Counted from the stretch's first letter, positions 24,197-36,114 are shown. The stretch is 64,000 nucleotides of DNA from Pampus argenteus (GCA_036937835.1 CM072863.1:4344001-4408000), one strand, 5' to 3'. The notes: generated by a model from the sequence alone, not told the origin. A program made the numbers and translations.

Positions 24197-27012
24197 TTGT
24201 CCATCTTATATTGCTTTGTATTATAACAATTTCTGATATTAGACACTGAATACATTATTTAAAACTACATTGATACCACAATGGGTTAATACATTTTTCT
24301 TTTTCTAATATTATTTGTGTAAACTGAACCTTTAAAAGAAGTATTATGGCAGCTTGACATATGCACCTGTTAATGCTTTCACCAGGCAGGAAATTACTGC
24401 TATTGCCATTTATGTCCGCAGGGATCTTAAAAAGGAAAAAACCACCGGAACATATAGAAAATGAAAATAATGTCATATCCACATGACTAATAATGGATCA
24501 TTTCAGCCGTACCACATGCTACCGCATGCCTTTTACGCCATGACCTGTCTCATTTCCCATTAACTGCCGTCACAACCAATGAAACACTTTAGGAAAGTGG
24601 ACTGACCGCTCTCCTTTGGAAATAGAAAAACAGACTGTTTGAATGCCGTTAATGTTCAAATGTGTCATGAACAGAATCGCTCGTCTGGCTTCCTGTGGTT
24701 ATCCCATCTGTGTACCAGTTCTGGTACTTCCACCGAACACACAGTTTTATAGCCGTGCACCTATTAGCTCAACACCTTGCAGTTTGATACGATTGGTCTA
24801 TAAAAGGAATCAGTTCAAAACGATGTAGAATTAGTCCAAATGTTGGCTGAGACACTATTGTCTCTAGAAACCATGGCAACCGTTTCTGTCTTTGTTTGTT
24901 TTTGTTCTGTTGACTTGTAAAATCGTTTCTATAAATTTCACCTACGTACATATTATTGCGGTGCATAGCAGCAGTAATATCATAACCACATAATCTATTA
25001 TTTTACCAGCCAAACTGGTAGGTGATCTAACAAGGAAACTGAATGCTACGATGAATAACTTATGATGCATGAATGCTATATTAAAAAGTGCCTTTACTAA
25101 TATATTGCATGTCATTATGGAATCAAAGACTTTTTTTTTTTTTTTATAGTGACCAAGCTGCACACTTTGATAAATCTCTGTTTTAAATCTCTCTGAGTGG
25201 TTTCTTTCATCAAACTGCTTTGCAACATTTCCCTGCCAACACGATGAATCTTTGTATATAGTTCAATGTCAATTATGTTTATTTCCCAGCTCACAATAAC
25301 ATTACAAAAAAAAAATATATATATATGGGTAATTATCATTTATTGTGGCATGTTCGCACAAACACCTATTTACACCTAATGCAAATGTGCACAGACACAC
25401 ACATTGTTAGTTGATTCTAATAAAACTGCCCGATTGAAATTATACCAAAAATAGATGTATTTTAGAAAGAACTTATGCATCAGGTTATTTAGGGCTGTGG
25501 TTGAGTTTGTGGTCTACGTGCAGCCTGGGTAAAAAAAACCCAACAACAACAACAACCAAATACTTCAATTCAGAGCAACAATCACTTCTTACACACTTCT
25601 TCTTTTTGAATGGGTCATTTTCAAAGCAATTGTGGTTTTGTAGTGCTGCAGCTGTTTTTCTTGAGGTTGGTTTGTTCTGGAGGGTTTTTTTTGTGTTTTT
25701 TTTTGCGATGCATCCAGTCAGAGTAAGGTGAATACAGGAATGACTGCCTGTGATTTTGTATAAAACAGAGTTTCTGTGCTTTTTAAAGAAAAGTCACTAT
25801 TCTTTTTTTTTTTACAAAACATGCACAACCAGATCTTATATATTACATTAAAAAATATATATATATTAGGAAATGCCTGTATAGCAATACTGTTTCATAT
25901 CTACATGCAGTGACCCAACTGTGATGTATGCAGTTGCTCAGATAATCAGACACAAATTCACAATAACGGAGATGATTAAGGAGCCGCTAAGTCAGGGCTT
26001 CAAGCTAGATCTGATTCCAATCCGTTAGCAAGAACTAATAAATGTGTCACTTGCGCTGTTTGAGGCTTTGTGGCTCGCCTCCTCTAATGACGGCTGCTAC
26101 TGATTTTAGCCTCTGCTAGCTCTATAATTAAAAACAGTTGATTTCCAGGTGCTCTCTAGCAGCATCAATTTCAAAGACCGGGGCTATCTCGACATGCACG
26201 AGTGTAATGAAGGTGTGTCTCTTCACTCGGCGCGGGCAGCAGAAAGTGTTTATTATGCACAGATTATCAGCTAGTTCTGTAGTCATTAACCGTTCTCAAT
26301 ATGTCTTATTTATGACTCTGATTGTAATTAACTCTAATTTAAAAGGTTTGGTGTATGAGTACCATTGAGTCAGTGGAAACAGCAGTAGCGGAGGTGATAA
26401 AGGATGGATGTACCCTTTTTCTCCAAGCACACAGGGCGGCGCTGTTCAAGCTGCTGAGGCTCAATTCCATCCAGCTGAGCACTGATGCCACGTTGTCCCA
26501 CTTTCATGGATGGCCTTAATCTCTGCCCTTAGCTGAGGCAGATTAATCCCGACAGTGCTGACATTATCTCCTGTTCTACACTGTGACACTGGACACAGGA
26601 GGAACTCCCCACGTCCTCACTTCTCTAAGCTCAAACATCACCTCTTACGCCACCGGATCCCGATCTTTGAGCCAGAGAATAAAAAACGCACACAACTCCG
26701 GGCTGCGTTTGTACACGTGTTCCAATAACACTGGATTTGTCAGAATATATATACTGGTATGCACATTTTCTAAAAATATACAGTACGTCTGATTTAGGAT
26801 GCAATAAAGTATGTATTGTGTGAATTGAGCTGGCGGGGTGGTTTAGGACTTTTGTATGTCATTGTAGCCTTTTAGAGTAATGACACTACAATTATTCATA
26901 TAAACCACATAAATGTGTCAAATGCCTGCAATAAATGAAATTTACAGGAGTCTGATTTATGTTTTTTTTTTTCCTTCTGCTTAGTACTTTGACCTGTAGA
27001 CTGAGTATTCAA

Positions 27013-27043
27013 GCCACCGAGTGCATGTCAAGCACTCGGTGGC
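27013..27043. repeat. Perfect 12-bp GC-rich hairpin
   Basis: GCCACCGAGTGC and GCACTCGGTGGC pair perfectly around the 7-nt loop ATGTCAA. Eight or more of the 12 pairs are G-C, which stands out in AT-rich surroundings. It has the shape of a bacterial-type terminator stem, but the context is eukaryotic and no T-run follows. Function unknown. Confidence 0.85.
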
Positions 27044-28250
27044 ATTAAAAGGTATTGTGGTGATATTCTAAATATTTACCACCTTTAGCGACTTGCACTG
27101 GTCGTGCTGTAGATTTAAAAAAACTAAATAAAAATGGACGTCAGGGTCCTGCTGGTGCTTTATAATTCATAAGGCAGGAGCGGCTTGATGTACTGTAATA
27201 ATGATAGAGGATAGTGATTGGCAGCCAACTGGAAAACATGTTTTGTCATAAAAAATGAAGATGCTTCCTGTTTCTGTAGCAGTAACCTCAAAAAACGGGC
27301 AAAAAAACAGATTTTAGTTTTTAGTTTTTTTTGTCCTGTTGTTAGCATAAGATGAAAGCATATAATTGGGGACACATGACGTTGTACAACTAATACAAAT
27401 TACCTGTCGTACAATAACACCAAGGTGCCACATTCAATGCAAACGGACAATGCAAAACACTGAACTGCACGGCACCACTGCATACCATTTAGTATTCAAT
27501 AACAGTCGTGTGACTAAACACACACATTCCTGAGACCAGAACACTTCTTTTTCATTTTCATTTGCATCACTGTTACTCCATCGCAGGATTTCGTGCCGTA
27601 ACAGGATCATATCGACTAAAACGACTATTTTGATGACACAGAACGGTCTGCGGCATCTGAATTGACTAGAATTACTTTCACACCTTCCCACGCTGGAGCA
27701 TTTGCATCATTTTTTGGATGAGGCACAAGGAAAGTGCTTTTTTTTTCTCCATTTTTTTTTCATTACTCTTTTCTTGATTATGCATGCAGTGCCTGAAGAG
27801 CTCACACATTGAATGTGATGCTCAAGATATTCCAAACATTTGTACGCCTATATGAATCCGAGCTTCCTAGTTATGACAATAGGAATATAAAAAGGTCACA
27901 ATATAGAATCCATGATGCATGGATCATAGCATTTATTATATGGGTTAGGGTAGGAAGCTCGAGGCAACTAATTCCTTTAGCCTCCTGCCTGATTGTGGTT
28001 GTGTTTGCTGCATAATCCTTATTGAGGAGCAGTAATTTCCCTCTTTCTCAGTGTGCAAATCATGTATTTACTTTTTTTACTCATCATGTTAATTTCAGGT
28101 GATTTAAGGGACAGAACATGAATTTATTAATTAAAACTTGGGAGTTATTTCAACCATTGTCATTTCCTGCTGGCTGCTCCTTGACATTTTTTTTTTGCCC
28201 GTCGTGGATATGCACCAGTCAGTTGTTATTACCAACACTGCCTCTGGATA

Positions 28251-28290
28251 CCCCACCCGCACCACCACCCCCACCCCCACCCCCCACTCC
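28251..28290. repeat. C-rich tract (minus-strand G-quadruplex potential)
   Basis: Several CCCC/CCCCC runs are separated by single A or CA. The minus strand carries at least four G-runs of three or more with 1-3 nt loops. Confidence 0.75.
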
Positions 28291-29705
28291 ACTCAGGTTA
28301 TTCTAAAAACATCTTTGCCGGGATTTATTTAGTAGCCAAAGTTATTTAGTAGGAACAGACAATTCAATCGTGAATTTGTGTTTATAGAGACAAAATGATA
28401 GCAATTCAGTTGATGGCTGTGTTACTCCATACCAAAATTGTAGACAAGAAGGGACACAGACTGAGAGGAGAAAGGGCTGGTGATGAATTTATATGAATAA
28501 ACAAACAAATACATAGTAGTTTGTATCCGACCTGCTTTTGCTGTGATCAGATGGTTGACTATATCTCAGTTTCTATTTAAATACCAAGGTAATCTATGTT
28601 CTTCACCACCGGCGAGGCTTTTGGTAATGAAGACGCTCGTTCCCAGAGGAGTCTCCATCTTTGCTGTCCTGTCCTGAAGAGCGAATCACAAACACAGCTG
28701 AAGGACACGTCCCCATCTCCTCTCGGCCACATGACCACCGCTGTCACTGGACTGAGAGATAACTGGCTTTACCGAGCCTGTCCTTTATGTGAATGTCAAA
28801 GTATCAATGCGGGGTCCATGACACACCAGCATGAGCCACTGTAGTCTGCAAATAACCGGGTGACGAGCTTCCTCAGTACTTGTACGTCTTACTTTTCAAG
28901 CGACAGTACGCTGGCCACATGCAGTGAGTGTATAGAAGACACCCCCATTCTGCAGGGTAAGAAACTACTAAACCTGTTTTTTATCCTTCCATTAACAATT
29001 AATGCACAGTTATGTTTATTCCTGGTAATATTTACACGATGTTAAGGCGCTTCATCATCTGCTCCAGATGGCGCAGTAAAAGTCTGATACGTTCATCTTT
29101 TTTACTAAGCTATTCTCACAGTTACGAGGTTAGGTTGTTGGTGCATGTGTCACTTCATCTAAAATTCCTCTGTAGAGCCAAGTCAGTCACCAGAGATGAA
29201 GTCAAACTTCAGCGGATGAAATTAATTACTTAACCTCTGCAAAAATCGGCTGCCAATAAATTACACTGGGAAATGACTGATCACATACATCAATGTTCCC
29301 CATCATCTGGGGTTGAGCTGTCACACTCAGAAGTTGCAGTAATACAGAGATTTCAGGGATATGAACAGTTTTTTGTGGGGATGCAACTTTACTGCAAACA
29401 AATGTAGCAAGGGTGTATCACTATACTGCAGCTAGAGCACTAATATGAGCTCCTGCAGTGGAGACATGCATACGTTGAATCTCTGACAAAACACACAATG
29501 AAACTGTTGACAATTTACTTCCGAGTATACTGTAGCTCCGTGGTTGTTCATCCATATTCTGATATGAAGGGAAGTGAAAGGGAAAGAATAACAGAGGAAA
29601 TGACAAATATCACATCCCACTTTCCTCAAATTCTCTCTATAAAAAAGGCATTTCATTCATATTCACTTGATATTGTAAGAAACGAGTTAAGTTTCATCTC
29701 TGCAG

Positions 29706-29754
29706 ATGTGAAGATCACTGCTGACTTAACAATCTATCAAATGAAAAAAAATAA
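29706..29754 (+). other. Weak candidate small exon
   Basis: CATCTCTGCAG precedes the segment and GTATGT follows an ATAAG end. The enclosing plus-strand frame (29,498-29,767, 89 codons) is open throughout, with the tail ISADVKITADLTIYQMKKNK. I recognise no family. The frame length is within chance expectation and only the splice signals raise it above background. Confidence 0.15.
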
Positions 29755-29830
29755 GGTATGTATGTAAAAAAATGTTAAACGGTAGATACAGAGTTTATCC
29801 TTGATCCACAACTCCATACATAAGTGCAAA

Positions 29831-29850
29831 AACACACACACACACACACA
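29831..29850. repeat. CA repeat with adjoining alternating purine-pyrimidine run
   Basis: Ten AC units run into TGTGCGCACG, a Z-DNA-prone alternating stretch. Confidence 0.9.
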
Positions 29851-30096
29851 TGTGCGCACGCCCATAAAACTGTAAACCATATTTAAACAAACATAACGTA
29901 CCAATACAAATACATAACTTTTAACAGAGGAGCTTATTAAAAGCAGCAAACCTGAGTGGAAACAAGGTAAACGGCATCTTTCATTTCACGAGCCCACCTT
30001 GAATTAATCCCATTTAACGGTTTAGCTACACTGTGCACAGCCGTATTCACTCAAACTAATCCATATCACACCCACGTACCTTTGCACACAGAGACT

Positions 30097-30134
30097 TGTG
30101 TGTGTGTGTGTGTGCAGACAAACACACACACACA
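30097..30134. repeat. Inverted GT and AC microsatellites
   Basis: A GT run of about 9 units and an AC run of about 6-7 units are separated by about 7 nt, so the two can pair as a hairpin. Confidence 0.85.
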
Positions 30135-30611
30135 TGCGTGCTGTCACACCTACACATATACTATTATGGAAAACGTACACAAGCAGGTGCAATTTGTCCT
30201 GTGTAACCAAGATGCAAAAGCTTCTTTCCTGGATGTAAAATGAGTAAGTGAATGGCTACGGATCGCTGGTTGTGAGTTCGGAGAAGAAGCTGACGTTACG
30301 ACAAACAAAATGACGAATGTTACAGAAGTGGTGATGACTGATGTCGCTCACTCGCATTACTGAAGTCATGTAAGATTAGGTATAAAAAGGACTTGCAACT
30401 TTGTGCATATAATGGCAGATATGACGTTAGATTAACTGTACAGTAACCTGCAACTCGGTACCTGTAACGGCAGGTGTTACTGAGGTGACGTTATATTAGT
30501 TGTGTTAGTAAGTAGCAACTTAGTGCTGATAACTGTAGATATTACTAGTGAGAGCCAGCTGGAGATGACAAGGAGGAGACAAAGAGGGATCATGCACATG
30601 GGGGGAAATAC

Positions 30612-30660
30612 CTGATGCAGGTGTGTCCGTAGAAGGCCCGGGCTCTGTGACGTCGCGCAT
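30612..30660 (-). CDS. Weak candidate divergent first coding exon
   Basis: On the minus strand an ATG at 30,660 is followed by 16 codons (MRDVTEPGPSTDTPAS) and a donor-like CAG/GTATTT at 30,611. The frame stays open upstream to 30,852 but has no further ATG. If real, it is the start of a gene running left, with a phase-1 intron. It may instead be a shadow of the plus-strand promoter. Confidence 0.2.
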
Positions 30661-30726
30661 GACGATTCCGGCGGTGGTTGGTTCAGGTGAGGAAGCCGGA
30701 AGCGCGGGAGACTCTGCTGAGTAGAG

Positions 30727-30918
30727 ATGAGCGGTCTGGCTTTTACCGTCGCTGCCGTCTTTCCTTTCAGTCTCGGATGTGACGACGCGGAGGCAGCTGA
30801 GGTTGAAGCCACCTGTTCCTGTAGCTACGCCTGCAGCGGCTACTGTTGTCAACGCTCCATGACGGAGAAGAAAAGGCGAACTTCCGGGAGTCGGAGGGAT
30901 GTAGTTACGAGAGGTTGA
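30727..30918 (+). other. Upstream ORF in the candidate 5' leader
   Basis: A 63-codon ATG frame ending in TGA at 30,916-30,918, 45 bp before the candidate main start at 30,964. It is cysteine- and alanine-rich and not recognised. If the transcript starts upstream of it, it would act as an upstream ORF. It could also be chance, helped by the high GC content. Confidence 0.3.
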
Positions 30919-30963
30919 GTGGAGGTGTCCGTCAGGTGCCCGTGAGGTGCCCGTGAGGCCGGT

Positions 30964-31086
30964 ATGTGCGCCGGGACGCTGCGGGCTGACGGCTCTGTCA
31001 TGGCTGGAGGAGACCAGCAGAGTCTGCCGGTTTCAAACACATCTTCATCTGGATCAGACGGGTTGACCTGCGGCTCCTGGTCCGAG
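30964..31086 (+). CDS. Candidate first coding exon, unidentified protein
   Basis: The frame starts at ATG 30,964, the first ATG after an in-frame TGA at 30,943-30,945. A second in-frame ATG at 31,000 (GTCATGG, good initiation context) may be the true start. It gives 41 codons, from the longer start MCAGTLRADGSVMAGG through a Ser/Gly-rich SNTSSSGSDG stretch to GSWSE, and ends at the donor GAG/GTGAGT (31,087-31,092). 123 nt is a whole number of codons, so the intron is phase 0. No signal peptide or membrane segment is visible. It sits at the downstream edge of the CpG-rich region. I do not recognise the gene. Confidence 0.45.
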
Positions 31087-31250
31087 GTGAGTTCACTCTT
31101 TTCTTAAATAAGTTGTTTCAATAATGCAAACATGCGAGTAGGCGAAAATCTGACAGAAACCTGTTAATATCTGGTGGTGCTGAAATGACTGTCATAAACT
31201 AGCCTGGAGACTACCTGCGTTAGGCTGGTATTTATAGGAATGACGAAAGA

Positions 31251-31769
31251 GGCGTGGTTTAGGTGTGGTTGGGTGTAGTTTAGGTGTGGTTGCGGTGTGG
31301 TTTAGGTGTGGTTGTGGTGTAGTTTAAGTGTAGTTTAGATGTAGTTTAGGTGTAGTTTAGGTGAGGTTGTGGTGTGGTTTAGGTGTGGTTGCGGTGTAGT
31401 TTAGGTGTGGTTGCGCTGTGGTTAAAGTGTAGTTTAGGTGTGGTTGAGGTTGTGGTTTAGGTGTAGTTTAGGTGTGGTTGCAGTGTGGTTGCGGTGTAGA
31501 TTAGGTGTGGTTGAGGTTGTGGTTTATGTGTGGTTTAGGTGTGGTTGAGGTTGTGGTTAAGGTGTAGTTTAGGTGTGGTTGCGGTGTAGTTTAGGTGTGG
31601 TTGAGGTTGTGGTTTATGTGTGGTTGAGGTTGTGGTTTAGGTGTGGTTGAGGTTGTGGTGTAGTTTAGGTGTGGTTGCGGTGTAGTTTAGGTGTGGTTGC
31701 GGTGTAGTTTAGGTGTAGTTTAGGTGTGGTTGCGGTGTGGTTTAGGTGTGTTTGAGGTTGCGGTGTGGT
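31251..31769. repeat. 11-bp G/T minisatellite, about 47 units
   Basis: Tandem 11-bp units alternate mainly between GTGTGGTTTAG, GTGTAGTTTAG and GTGTGGTTGCG, giving a 22-bp higher-order rhythm in places. The plus strand has almost no C. It begins about 165 bp after the candidate first-exon donor, so it would lie at the very start of that intron. Strong G/T strand asymmetry just downstream of a CpG promoter favours R-loop formation on transcription; that effect is inferred. Confidence 0.95.
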
Positions 31770-33518
31770 CCTGCTCTTGAAACCTGCTAGTTAAGCTTCA
31801 GTCTTTGTTGAGATGCATGTAATGAACTTATACCTCATTGCCCTCACAAACACAGTCTCACAGCAGCCTCCTCCTGGATATTATAACAAAGATATATATA
31901 ATATATATATAAAAGATATCAACAGATAGATGGCGACCTCTCTGTTTTCTTCTGGTGAACATTCAGCAGTTTAGTCTTCGATGTGTCTTGCGTGAGCGGG
32001 GAACCAGGTAGATAAGAATCTGTGCACGAAACGCACAAACGGATGAAAGAGTAGCGTGACTGTCTCCAGGTCTCTGAGGCTCTATACCACCATCTTCAGC
32101 ATCAACGTGGCCTTGGGGCAAAATGAGTGAGAACTGCAGACTTGAGCAAACGAACCGAAGAGCCACTCAGTAAATACTCAAGGTTAAGGTTTCATTTCAC
32201 ACCTTTTAAACGCACGTATTCCTCCTGAACATGTGTTACAGAAGCTCTTGTCTGACCAGTATTATTATAGTAACGCACTGTACACTCAACTTACTTTGTA
32301 TAAATATTAATTTGTCCTGCACTTCATTGGACTCTCACTTCAAGCGATCCCTGTGAAAAGATGTGGGTGTTACATGAGCATCTTCACACACACATTCCAC
32401 AATAGGAAGCAAATGACTTAGAGAAACATTATACTTATTGTCACACGCACAGAGCTCTTGTTATGGTTTGGAGTACTTGATGACTAATCATTTCTCTGCA
32501 GTTCCATTACTTTTTCTACCTTCAATTGAATTCTCGTAATGGCACATTGAATATCGTTGAAAAGACACTAAGTGTGCTATGAAATGCTTTTAATGTCGAG
32601 ACGGATCAGCCAATTAGCCATCGTATCTCACAGAGTGCTATTCATATTCACCAGAGTGAAATCAAAAAAACGGAGTGTGTCAGAAAACACTATCATTTAT
32701 TGCTGCGACCTATCGTGAATCTGCTTACAGCGCATGGATCGCCGCATCCGCTACTCTGTGATGAAGGATGGCAAAGGGGAGGTTATATGTGGATATTAAA
32801 AAGAAGGAACAAAAATACTCTTCCACATTGTTGTAAGCAATCGCAAATAGCTTCTGCAGAGAGAAATAGGTACGTTTCTGAATGCTAACTTTGTATTTGT
32901 ATTCTGGTTCATTTGTGTTTCAGAGATTCAGAGTTTACTGACTGACTGAAAAACGAAATGATCAGTTTTGAGACTTTTTACTTCCCCCATGTTCAGTCTG
33001 TTCTGTCCAATGGGTACACATAATAAAACTATCAAGGCCTGCAACATCAGGACGTCCACTTAGAGCCCCACAAACAAATATTGCTCCAATCCTTTATAGT
33101 ATTTTATTTCTGTAACGCACAAGAGAGGAAACCTGAGTCGATTTGAATAACTGACCTCAAAATAAACTACTCCAATGGCATCCAAAAAAAAGCTTTCATA
33201 ATGGGCAATTAGCATCGTCTGTGTATCTGCCTGTTTTGTGGATCCCTCTTTTGGCCATCTTCCCCCCCTCTACAGTCCATCGAGCTTTACGTCTTGGCAT
33301 TTGAACATGAGCCCCGGAAGACACTGGCTAATTACAATAGTTCCCGAGGAAGGAGTAATCCATCTTCCTTAGGTGTCCACTTCTTGCGGCCGTGGTTAGA
33401 GCACTTTGAATTAGAACGTCTTAAACTCAGGAGGCACCGAGTGAAGGAGAATAAACAATAAATAAACTTGAATACTTTTCCTCACATTGTTCATGTTTCC
33501 ACATTTTTCTTTTTCCAG
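31770..33518. other. Probable intronic DNA
   Basis: No well-supported exon. A CTTACAG at about 32,729-32,735 is followed by 22 open codons (RMDRRIRYSVMKDGKG...) ending in TAA with no good donor; I regard it as noise or a pseudo-exon. Includes an AT-rich run at about 31,889-31,918. Confidence 0.45.
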
Positions 33519-33656
33519 AGTGAACATTCAGATATCAAATTGAGCAGTGTTGATTATTCCTCAACTGATTACCTAAGGCCTTGTCTGCTTAAAGAGGGGG
33601 ATGCTCTCATACACTCAGATTATTTTTTTTACAATCAATTTGGGAGAATTATATGA
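33519..33656 (+). CDS. Candidate exon continuing the 30,964 frame
   Basis: A strong 3' splice site (TTTTTCTTTTTCCAG, ending at 33,518) opens a 45-codon frame ending in TGA at 33,654-33,656. It starts SEHSDIKLSSVDYSSTDYL and ends FFYNQFGRII. Only the phase-0 frame is open, which matches the phase-0 donor at 31,087. Joined, the two would give an 86-residue acidic, Ser-rich protein without a visible signal peptide. A good donor (GAG/GTAAGG, 33,708) follows 51 nt after the stop. The segment might therefore be a 189-nt internal exon (33,519-33,707) whose in-frame stop makes it a poison or non-coding exon. No domain is recognised. Confidence 0.35.
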   Translation, partial: SEHSDIKLSSVDYSSTDYLRPCLLKEGDALIHSDYFFYNQFGRII

Positions 33657-34751
33657 TGAATGTTGCACAGCTGCCTGGGAAAAAATGTGTTAATTAACAA
33701 CCCCGAGGTAAGGTCAATCTAAAACTCCCCTGTGATTGGAATAGACAGTCTTGACAGAAAGAGCAGAATGATGTCACAACAGGCAACAATTATCACTATA
33801 TACTGCTGCATGTGTTTTTAAGGTTTTTAAGGTTTATACTACCGTTTTTCCAAATATTCTTATATGCATATTCTTATGCATCTAATGGCGAGAAAGCAGA
33901 TATGTTTCAGTGTATGTGAACCGCCTTCTTTGTGCAGTGATATTTAACTAATTGAAGCCATATCTGCAACCACACTATGATTCATGGTGTTTGAATGTTA
34001 CTGCATTATTTTTCTTAGATTAATGCTTATCAAGTTCAAGAGAAAATACTGATTACTTAATATTTAATAGAGTTCACTCAGGTAATCTTTAATTTTTCAA
34101 CCTTTCAGCAGCCAAAGTGAAGTGAAAACAGTTAACAGGTTAATGTATCTGAATCTGGACTATTACACCTGTTGTCATACTTTATCTAAAAGACAGGTAG
34201 AATGGAAACATAGTGTGTATATATATATATTATAAAATCCATGTATTTGCATAATTCTATTGGAGACATATTTGCAGTTTTTGTTTCTGTGAGGGCGTTT
34301 CCTGGCTCTATTAAACGCAATTCAGGATACTGTTCTTTCTTTCTTTATAAGCAATTAAACTATAATGAATACGTTAATATGGTTACATGCTAAGTGTGTA
34401 ATATGAGTTTCGTTTCTGCTTTGATTGAAATTTCATATATCCTGCCACAGCATGAGCACAGTATGTGTCCATTTAATGTGGAAAAATAAGCTTTAGGCTC
34501 ATTATGTATGGCTTAATATTATCTCATTTTGTCAGTGCAGCAGAATTTTGCAGTGTTTTACACGTTCAACTTATCTGCTGTTTACAGTGAAAGGAAAGCT
34601 GAGGCATTTTGGACTAGGTGGTGTCATATCTTCCATACATGTAGGTTAGAGATGCCCTTCCTGAACGCAGGGTAAGAGGAAGGGGTTGAGAGACTGAGAT
34701 GGAGGCAAGCAATCAAAGCTGACTAAAGGCATTACCAAGTAATGAGTCAGT

Positions 34752-34776
34752 GGGTGGGGGTGGGTGGGGGTGAGGG
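34752..34776 (+). other. G-quadruplex motif with single-nucleotide loops
   Basis: GGGTGGGGGTGGGTGGGGGT followed by GAGGG gives five G-runs of three or more; the first three loops are single T. Single-nucleotide loops predict a very stable parallel quadruplex on the plus strand. Confidence 0.85.
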
Positions 34777-35316
34777 TCTTCCCCCATTTAGAGATATTGG
34801 CTGTGGACTGTTTGTGTAACTTCTAATCCTCAAAGTGGGAGTTTATTGAGGAGAAAATAAGTTTACTGTAGAAAAACCATAAGCGTGCATTTCGAGCATG
34901 AACTCGAATGGCTTCTAAATGCAGTTTGCCTTATCCAAATTGCCTTTGCACCAATGCATAAAAGTCAACTTATCCATTAAGTGAGTAATGGAATGTGGCA
35001 TAGTGGTTCACCTCAAATTGAAAAAAAACAAAAACAAACATACATATACATATACTGACATTTGATTATGTTGTTTTTTAAGGAATTGTGTTAAGGAGGA
35101 CCAGACTAAACAGCATTAACGGTTCAAACTGGTCCAGTAAAAAGGGAACGTATCTCTATTCCGTGACCATAACATAACACTCTATGGACTCTATGCTTAT
35201 AAATACATCCATACTAATATATCTGAATCTGTACACACATCACATATACCGTGAATACTTACTCGTTTGAAGAAAAGTAAATTTCTCCTTCTATGATTGC
35301 TGTATGCCTGCATGAG

Positions 35317-35338
35317 AGAAAGAAAGAAAGAAAGAAAG
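35317..35338. repeat. GAAA microsatellite
   Basis: Five to six GAAA units followed by GACGGGGGGTGGG. Confidence 0.9.
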
Positions 35339-35639
35339 ACGGGGGGTGGGAGTATAATCACATGCTTTTAGGCATAAGCAAGCAAAGTGGTTACAGTATT
35401 GCTTTGATGAAACTGAATTAAAAAATTCTCTCTTTATCCTTTCATCACCAACTTGACACAAGCAATATGATTTTTTATTTTTTTTATTTTTTTTAAGATG
35501 ACCCGGATGCCGAGGCAGTCATGTTGTTGGCGAATTGATCCAGATGACATTTGGAATAGATGGCTGTCAGGCTGTGTTGATAAGGCTAAAATATTGTACT
35601 GAAGATATTTACCTTCATCAACAAAAATGAGGATGTATT

Positions 35640-35800
35640 TTGACTCATCTGTTGTTGCCTGTCTATGAGCAAGATATCTCAAAAAGTTAATCAGTGGATT
35701 TGGATGATATTCGGTGGCAGATGGCTACGGGCCCAAGGTTCAGTTGATCAGAATTTGGTGATGTCTGAGTCTGGGATGACTGCCACTGGACAATTATCAT
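35640..35800 (+). repeat. Diverged dispersed repeat fragment
   Basis: GCAAGATATCTCAAAAAGTT, then TCAGTGGATTTGGATGAT and CAGAATTTGGTGATG in this order match a dispersed repeat I recall from many fish and invertebrate genomes. Ends, class and age were not determined. Confidence 0.45.
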
Positions 35801-36114
35801 TTTTCAGTCATAACTGATATGCTCATGTGTCAGCGGGGGAGGGTTCGTCTTTCTGGAATACAAAACAGAACGGTATCTTTTTTTTTATAATCGAAGACAA
35901 ACGGACAACAAAACCACATCTGGAAGACAATTATATTTCTCCAGCTTTGATGTCAGTAACTGTCAGGGTTTGATTTCCAATCAAAATAATCTTCTTCACT
36001 TCATTAATGGGTGGTTGTCTGCTCCCTGAAACACAGAGCATGGCCAAAAAACGCCGTCAGATTTGTTACACTTACGTTCCTCCCGGCAAGTGTCGATATA
36101 TAAAGGCAATTTAA

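Larger units (their letters stand above)
24194..29705. other. Non-coding block
   Basis: No supported gene in about 5.5 kb. It contains a 12-bp GC-rich hairpin (27,013-27,043), a C-rich tract (28,251-28,290) and scattered A/T runs. Small frames show no domain. Confidence 0.5.
30600..31090. promoter_or_regulatory. CpG-rich, TATA-less promoter region, possibly bidirectional
   Basis: This segment of about 490 bp is visibly richer in G+C and CpG than anything nearby. It contains the CRE-like TGACGTCG (30,648-30,655), the ETS-type CCGGAAGC (30,696-30,703) and CTTCCGGG (30,881-30,888) in opposite orientation, and no TATA box near the candidate starts. Candidate first exons lead out on both strands. 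ETS and CRE sites in a CpG island are typical of vertebrate housekeeping-type and bidirectional promoters. Start sites are not determined. Confidence 0.6.

Noticed and set aside
32735..32803. Possible exon after CTTACAG (RMDRRIRYSVMKDGKG)
   Set aside because: The pyrimidine tract is poor, the frame stops at TAA after 22 codons and no consensus donor follows.
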